A stretch of 64,000 nt of DNA. Source: Diphasiastrum complanatum (taxonomy: Eukaryota; Streptophyta; Lycopodiopsida; Lycopodiales; Lycopodiaceae). Made by a program: the position numbers and the translations under genes. The notes under the pieces are model-generated. The model was given only the letters and a program-made list of their open reading frames with translations, did no database searches and had not been told where the DNA came from. Below are positions 50,901-59,900 of this stretch, one piece after another (position 1 is the first letter of the stretch; every line of letters begins with the position of its first letter). The DNA lies in NCBI GenBank assembly GCA_029204225.1, contig MU832642.1:1-64000 (forward strand), written 5' to 3'.

Positions 50901-53900
50901 GTTTCGCTGATGCTGACTTCAATCTTCTGACTGCAATACTTTGTTCATGGCCCATTCAATGCCTTTTTCCAGGTTTGGACAAGTGTTATTACTAATTTGT
51001 GGTATCCTATTTTCCATAGGTCAAAAGAGATTTAAGTTTGTATAGGAATCAATGTTGGTAAATGGCTTCATAGTCACATGAGGATAGCTGTTAGCCTGTA
51101 TTGTGAAAGGAATTCGAAGGTTATGGCTGCCTGCTAGACGCCACTAATTGATCAGAGTTTGAGTAAAAGGCAGAAGTAGTCTCATAAATAAAGTTTGATT
51201 AAATCATGAAGATGATTTAAGTTTAGACTATATCTGACGCCAAACTGCAAACTGACAAGATACAAAAAGTATGCCCGTGATACATTCAGGGTGTTACAAT
51301 CCCTACTTACTGCAAACCTCCAGGTGCCGGTTAACTACAAGAGACCGAACGATTCACGTTCCACCCCGCTGCAGGACCTAATCCGGGTCCACCCTCCGTG
51401 CCCTGGCATGTGACCGTATCAAGCTGGATCCGACTTCCATCCTAGTCGGCATCCCATACCACCACCTAGACTCTCAGCCATCTCTTGCCTCATGCTAGCA
51501 TACATCTTGGCCGTGCACACGCTCTCCATCCACCTCCTCCTAGGTAGATAGAATGGATGGCAAATGAGCCCTCCTCCCCTTATATACCTCCAAGGAGAGA
51601 GACTCCAAGCCATGCGCACTCTTGGATCATGACACGTGGCAACCATGCAGGTTCATGAGTCACCGGTCAAGCCTACAGGCCCAGTCGTCGTCCAGTCTCA
51701 AGTTTGGGTTTGGGACCCAAGGGAGTTGGGTCCCTAACATTCCCTCTTCCTTAAAAACTTCTTTATCTAAGGAAGGAAACCAGGAAACCTCTGTTTAAGA
51801 TCATGTTCCTTTTCCCAAGTATCATCATCCTCAAAACTTCCTTTCCAACGAACCAAGTACTCAGTTACCTGCCGGTTCCTGAGCCCACGTTGACGTACAT
51901 CAACAATGGCCTGTGGTTCAGTAGGTACAAAGGATGTCAGGTCCTCCAGCCGAACTAAGTCCTCCTAAAGTATCAAGTCATCCTTTCCACCAAGTCGTTC
52001 CTTTAAACGACTAATGTGAAATACTGGATGAACTTTAACTCCTTGAGGTAGCTCCAGCTGATAGGCATTCCGATGGAGTTTCTTTACTATACGGAATGGC
52101 CCTGCATAACGAGGTGATAATTTAGGACATTTTCCAGTCTTTAGTACCTTAGAATCTTTTGGAATTTTAGGATATACCCAAGCCCCCTCCTCATAGACAC
52201 TAGGTAGTCGCTTTTGATTAGTGTAAAACTGGGCTCTATCCTGAGCCATTTTTACGTTCTCGCGAGCAACAAGCAACATTCCTTGCATGTCATGCAGGAA
52301 ATCTACTGCTGCTTTAACCTTGAGGCCTTTGAGGCCCACTGAAATGGGAGCCCTAGGCTGGAAACTATACATTAGAGAAAATGGACTAAACCCCGTCGCT
52401 GAGTGCTTTGCGCTGTTATACGCAAACTTAATCATTGGAAGGTACCTTTCCCAATCCGACTGTCTTCTGGAAACACATGCCCGAAGCATATCTTCCATAG
52501 ACTGGTTTGTCCTCTCTGTCTGACCATCCGAATCAGGATGATCTGATGACCCCAAACTTAAAGTGGTCTCTGATTTCTCAAAGACCGCTTGCCAGAATTT
52601 GCCAGTGAACTTAGGATCTCGATCACTAACAATATCATTCGGCAAACCAAACAACCTGAACAACTTTTCAACGAAAAGGTGAGCAAGCTCAGAAGCTTTG
52701 ATAGTTTAGTTGGTTGGTATGAACTGCGCCATTTCAGTTAACCTGTCAACTATTACCCAAATGGCATCATTTTGCTTACCCGCCCGAGGTAGCGCAACCG
52801 CAAAGTCCATGGAAATACTTTCCCATTTTCTTTTGGGAATTTCCAAGGGCATTAGTAAACCAGCTGCCTTAAGTCTTTCAGCTTTATTAACTTGGCATTG
52901 TGCACACTTGCGAACATATGCCTCCACTTGACTTTTTAAGTTTGGCCAATAAAAGTTCCTATTTACTAAGTCAAGCGTCCTTTGTGAGCCAGGGGTGCCC
53001 TGCACACGGGTTATCATGACATTCATGTAGGATTTGGGCCCTTATATCATCATTTTTTGGCGCACAAACTTTTCCATTCCGGAAAAGCAACCCATTCCTA
53101 ATAGAATAGTCTCTCTGTATCTTGTCCTGAGGAGAAATCTTGGAATCTTGCATTCCAAGCTCATCACTAGATCTAGAAGAACTTGCCAGGACGTCTAGCC
53201 AAATACGACCGAAGTACCTATTGGTCTTACACGAATCTCTTAAGGACAGATACAACTCAGATTGGATCTCAGAAAAGCTTAACTGATTAACCTCTCCAAT
53301 TCGGCTTAAGGCATCCGCGACACTATCAGAAGTACCTTTCCGGTACTCAATGTCATAATGAAATTCTTGGAGCATCTCTGACCATCTGGCCTTACGACCC
53401 CTAAGGTCGACCGCATCGTTAATATACTTTAACGCTTGATGGTCAGTAACTATAGTAAACTGGGAGCCATATAAATAATGTCTCCAAACTTTCACGACAT
53501 GAATCACAACAAAAAGTTCCTTGTCATAGGTGGAATACCGAGCAGGGTCCAACTTCTTGCTTTCAAAAGCTACGGGTCTACCATCTTGATATAGGACTGC
53601 GCCTATAGCATAGTCACTGTCATCCGTTTCAAGTGCATACGGCTTGTTAGGATCCACTATGTGTAGAATAGGCGCTGTAGTTACACAGTATTTGATGTTC
53701 TCAAAACTCTGATTCAACTCTTCAGTCCAAGTAACCGGAGGTCTGAACTTACTTTGCGGGCTAACTCTTTTAGCCCCTTTGAGGACATTCGTCAAGGCCA
53801 ATGCAATTAATGCATAGTTCAAGACAAATCTATGAAAAAACCCCGTAAAGCCCAAAAAAGGACTTAACTTCTCGGATGGTTTTAGGGATAGGCCATTCAC

Positions 53901-56900
53901 ATACTTGTCGGACTTTATTTTGGTCAATTTCCAACCCATGGTCCGAAATAATGTGACCAAGGTATAACAACCTTTTCTGGAAGAACACACATTTGGACTC
54001 CTTGGCAAAAAGCTTCTCCTGTCTAAGTAGCTTTAAGACAGTCCTGAGATGCTCCTCCAAGGTCTTACTATAGATGAGAATATCATCTAAGTATACAATC
54101 ACAAACTTTCCCAGATATGGACGAAGAAGATCGTTCATCATAGCATTTGTCAAGCCAAATGGTAAAACCAGAAACTCATAATGGCCGTACCAACCTGGTT
54201 TTCTCAACATCCTCAGTCTTTATGTGAATCTTATGATACCTTGATCTCAAATCGATTTTGGTGAAGTACTTTGCACCATGCAATCGATCAACCAGCTCAT
54301 CCATTCGCGGCAAAGGATAACGGTTTTTAATCGTTAATTTATTCAACTTTTTAAAGTCCACACAAAGACGAGTGCCTCCGTCTTTTTTATCAACAAGGAG
54401 CACAGGTGCCCCCCAAGGAGATTTACTAGGCCTAACATGGCCCATCTTAAGGTAATTTTGCAGTTGCCTATAAACCTCATCCTCCTCGGTCGTACTCATC
54501 CTATATGGATACAGTGATATAGGAGAACTACCAGGAATCAGTTTAATACTATGGTCAACACCCCTAGAGGGGGGAAGACCCTCAGGAAGCTACTCAGGAA
54601 ACACATCATTAAAATGTTGCCTAAGTTTCCTAAAGATTTCACCTTCTGGTGAGTTTTCTTGCTTTAGGTTATTAGACATTAGTTCCATTTGGAGATTGTA
54701 AAATTGCAAGCTACGATCTTCATGGTAAGTAAAATCTCTTAACCAACATAAATAAGAATTGCAATCAACAACATCCATACATTTAACTGTTTCCAAAGCA
54801 GAAAGCATATTTAGAGTAGAAATATCAAAACAGGGTTTTGTAGTGGTCCAGGTTTGGCAGTACGTAGCCGCCTTGCTCCTTTGTAGTTTGATATTTCTTT
54901 GCAAACTCTTGAGATGCAAGCAAATTCTTGCTAGGTTTAGTAGGCGTGATCATGTGCCTTCCTCAGCTGCCAAGGCCTGTTCTATTTGTGGGTCAAGTTG
55001 AGGGGAGAGAGGTGGTGAAGGATTAGAATCAGCAATTCATTGAGATTCTGGAGAAAATTGGTGTTGGATGAAGGGAAAGTTAGTGATGTCGATGGGATTA
55101 GAAGCGGAAGAGTGAAAAAGATGGTGTTGAGAGCCAATACCACCAGAGCCCTATGGATTGGGTAGAACTGGTGAGTATCCATGAGCAAGCAGGAAAGGAG
55201 AAACACCTGTGCTGGAACTAACAGAACTGTTATAACTATACTCAGCCAAACATAAATGCTGATCCCAATCACGACCAGAAGGAGAAACATAATGTCGTAA
55301 ATAGTCCTCCAATACCCGGTTAATAACCTCAGACTGACCATCCGCAGAAGAATGATAAGCAGTGCCCATAAGTATCCTAACATCCAAGATACGCATAAGC
55401 TCTGTCCAAAAACCTGATGTAAACTTGGTATCCCGATCAGTAAGTATAGATCGTGGGAGACCATGTAAGCGGAAAATCTCAGAAATAAATATACGACCAC
55501 ACTGCTCTGTTGTAATAGTACGTCTGACTGGTATGAAATGAGCTTGTTTAGAAAACCTATCAACTACCACCAAACAAGAATCATGACCACGCTGAGTACG
55601 GGGAAGACCTAAAATGAAGTCCATAGATATATCAGTCCACTGGTGGGAAGGAATAGGCCAACTTTGAAGTAGACCGCCAGGTTTTTCACGGGAATACTTG
55701 TTACGAAGGCAAAAATCACAAGTATGAATAAGGTGGGAAAACTCACGCTTCATGGAAGGCCAATAAAAATGTTCTTTCAAACGGAACAAGGACTTATGAA
55801 AACCAAAATGGCCACCAACAGGAGACGAATGGGCATCAAGAAGGAGCTGTGGACGTATGTCGAGAGTGTTGGGAATACATAACGAACCATAGTGAAACAA
55901 ACGATGATGAATAAACCTGGTGAGGGTGAGAGGAAGGACGAGAGGCAGATGACATAACATCACGAAAGTCTGGACATGTGGCATAAGCCTGAGGAAGATC
56001 GTCATACCAAGAGTGGGGAGACGTAACAAGACTGTAAGTAAGAGCAGGTAAACGAGACAAAGCATCAGCAGCAGCGTTACTTTTACCATGCTTAAAATGA
56101 ATATAAAAATGAAAGGACTGTAAAAACTGAAGCCAACGGTACTGACGATCACTAAGATCCTTTTGTGTATACAAATAACGAAGTGACTGGTGATCAGTAA
56201 AAACATCAAACGGAACACGATACAGATAATGACGCCACTTCTTTAAAGCAAAAATGATAGCAAGCAACCCTTTTTCATGAGTGGAATAGCGCTGCATACG
56301 AACGAAGACGACGGGATTCATATGCAATAACACACTGACGCTGACGTAACAAAGCACCTAATCCTGTGGAACTAGCATCAGTCTCAACAGCAAAACGCTG
56401 GGAAAAATCTGGAAGACATAAAACAGGGGTAGTGGTAAGCTTAACCTTCAAAGTATCAAAAGCTGACTGACATGCGGGAGTCCAAGCAAACGAAGTTTCC
56501 TTTTTCAATAGAGCATGCAAAGGAGATGCAAGAGTGGCAAAATGAGCAACTGGTTTACACTTTCCAAGCAGAGGACGAAAAATGTTATTCATGACATTCT
56601 GAAAAGTGGGCGGGCCATTGGTAACACCAAAAGGAAGGACACGAAACTCATACAAACCAAAGTGGGTACGGAAAGCTGTCTTGTGCTCATCAGGAGGATG
56701 CATACGAATCTGTTGATAACCGGAACGGAGGTCAAGTTTAGAAAAGATCTTGGCTTGGCCTAACTGGTTACCATCCTTCTTATCAACAAGTAAAACAGGA
56801 GCACCAAAAGGACTGTGGCTAGGAACAATAAGGCCTTGACGTAATAAAGCAGACACCTGACACTTTACTTCCTCGCGCTCAACAATAGACATACGAAAAG

Positions 56901-59900
56901 GAGGACGAGAAGGAGGTGATGCAGAGGAAACAAGGTCTATATGGTGGTTGACATCTCGTAAAGGTGGTAACTGAGTCGGCTCTCTAAAACATGCTCAAAT
57001 TCACGCAACAGTTTAGAAAATACCTGTGGCAAAGGTGGTGCATCCGCAATAGGCTGAACTGGTTGAACAAAAAAAATAGCCGCACAGTGGGCCTTCGGGA
57101 GGCTCCGTATGAACTGCTTCCCGGAAATAAGCTGATAGTCCTGTCGAGAATCAATACCGGAAAATATATGCTGAGTACCATCATGAGAGAATGTCAATGT
57201 CTGCTGCTGGAGGTCTACTGTAACCGCACCAAGGGATGCAAACCAATCAGCACCGAGGATAAGATCGTACCGTGTAAGTGGAATAATATGAAAATCTGCC
57301 TGACCAAGGAAGTCTCCAATCCGATATGAAAGCTGCTGATACATCTGCGTGCTAGGAAAAGAGTGTGCGTTGGCAACCTCAACATGCAGGGGATGAGGTG
57401 TAATGACTGGCATCATAGCACGAATGCGTGTAATAATATGACTGCTGAGAAACGAGTGAGTGCTACCCGTGTCAACAAGGGCAATAAACTCACGACCAGT
57501 GATACGTACGCGAAGACGGATATGGCGTGGACCCGGCTTACCGGCCCAAGTAGCATAAGCAAGGTGAGCATGGCATACAGCTAGATCAGGGGGATCAGGA
57601 ACAGGCTCAGTGGGTGTGGCAAACTGATCAACAGGTGGGTCATCATCAAGAATATGAAGGCATATGGTAGAATCAGGACTATCATCAGGTGTGTCAGCAT
57701 CATGGAAATAGACGGCAGTAGCAGTGGCAGGCTGTCGGCAATCACGGGCGATATGATCAGGACTCTTACAGTTGAAACATAAGCGCTTTTCACGGATCTC
57801 AGACATCTCAGGCTGTGAGTAGCGACGAACAAAAACAGGACGAGGAGAAAAAGGAGGACATGGTGCAGAAGGAAGAGTGGACGAAGGTGAACTGACAAAT
57901 GTGGGACTAGTAGAGGATGGAGAGGAAAAAATAGGATGTGTGAAAGGACGCGAAGGACGAGAAACAGAGGAAGAGATGGAAGAGTACTTGTGCTGCAGTG
58001 CGGTAGCAAGGGAGATGGCGTGAGAAAGAGTGAGTGGATAAAAAGAAGAAACATCATACCTAAGTGCGCCTCGTAGACCAGCAACGTAGCGAGAGATGAG
58101 CTCCAATGTAGAAATGTTTGGGAATAGATAGGAAAGCTCTGTAAACCGTGTCGTATAAGCAGCCAAGTCACCAGTGTGAGATAAATTGCGAAAGATGTCG
58201 CGCTGTCGAATAAGCCACTGAGGATCAATCATCGCTAGGCGGAGTGCGGTCATAAACTCTGTCCAACTAGCAAGGCCAGGGTGTGAAGCCGTCTGGCGAA
58301 ACGTGCGCCACCAAGTAGCAGCACGGCCCTCCAAATGTGAAGCAGTCAAATGTATCCGCTGAATGTCAGTCTTAGGAAACATAAGGAAGTAGGTCTCAAG
58401 CTTAGAATACCAATTCTCGAGTTCATTCCCATCAGATGACCCAGAATACACAGTAAGCTGAACCTTATCCTTAAAGTCTCGTGGCAAAGGACCATAAGAT
58501 GAAGGAGTCTCGGGTGGTGGAAATGTACGCTGTGGGGGAACAGGTGGAGATAGTGGAGAAACACTGGACTGTAATGATAGTGTAGCAATCTGGGCAGAAA
58601 GAGCAGTGAACGTCTCTCGTAACTCCTGGCGTAAATGAATGCATACATCACTCATGGCTTCCCTAAGATGATCTCGGAATTCATGCCGTACTTCGTCAAG
58701 GTAAGTGGAAGACGGAATGCGAGGCTCTGAAGATGTAGGGGAAGTATCCATGGTCAAGGAATGCAGGAAGTGAAGAGAGTGTAAGAAAAGCTTAATATCG
58801 GAGGGAGCGGACTTTTGTCGTCACCCAAATACGCTTTAGGTACACAAACGACACTAAGAGCAAGAAAGGAAATGACAAATGTCAAGAAAAGGTGTGGAAA
58901 GCAAGGACAAACCAGCAAAGATACCTCTCGATAGAGCTCCAAGCGTGTGCGAAGAGCTGGCTGGAAAATGTGACCACAAGGAGAATGAAAGTGGGCGCTG
59001 GACAGCCTCCAATCAATGCTGAAAATATGGCTGGAAATCTGTGGAAAACGTGATGAAATAGGGCGATGGACAGCCTCCAATCAAAACTGAAATATGGCTG
59101 AAACTCTGCTGGAACAATGGCTGAAAAATGTGATGAAGTAGGGCGCTGGACAGCCTCCAATCAATGCTGAAAAGATGGCTGGGAATCCTCTCCCTAAATC
59201 AAATGGAGAATTCAAAAAAAAAAATAGAGGGAAAAGGATTTGGAACTCGTGCGCCGGAAATAATCTGCCCAAAAAAAAAAAAAAAAAAAATTTCCGGCCG
59301 CCAAATTTAGCGGAAGTACTTCCGCTAACTATCTCCTAAAGCTCCGGCAAGGAAAATGATCTGATGGGAGTTGGTCCTCCTCCAAACTGTTCTGAATGTT
59401 GCTGAAGCAAAGAGATGAAAGCCCTTAGCAAAGAGAGAAAAATCAGCAAGGAAAATGGGCACCCAATCAGAAAATCAGATCTGAAATTCAGCAATCAGGA
59501 AAGTGCTATGATACCAAGCGATGATCAAAATCTCGGGTGTTGAATCAATGAAGCATAAAAGACAGCAATAGACTAAAGCCCTACAAGCAATAGACAAGAC
59601 AATAGGTTCTCTCACGAAGAGCCCAAGCAATACCAATCAATAATCTGAAAAATGAGTGTACAAATGCCCCTATAAATACCCTACCAATGAACCCTAAAAT
59701 AGGAATTCAAAAGTAAAGGGAGGCAAAATGTGGAGGGAAAATAGTGCGCCCTCCTACGGGCCCCCACTCCACATATAACCATATAATAAGGGCTCAAGGC
59801 CAGTCAATGTCATAAAAAAGGACCCAGTGCGGGTCATAAGCATATAAAAAGGCTCTGGGGCCTGTACATGACTAATATAAAATGCGTAACCAGAAATATA

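Noticed and set aside
54982-55563. 193-codon hydrophobic open frame
   Set aside because: It overlaps the gypsy-2 integrase in another frame; its Leu-rich composition comes from reading that gene out of frame.
58346-59272. Short open frames upstream of gypsy-2 gag with repeated IGGCPAP
   Set aside because: They are translations of the tandem leader repeats, without Gag similarity and upstream of the real start.
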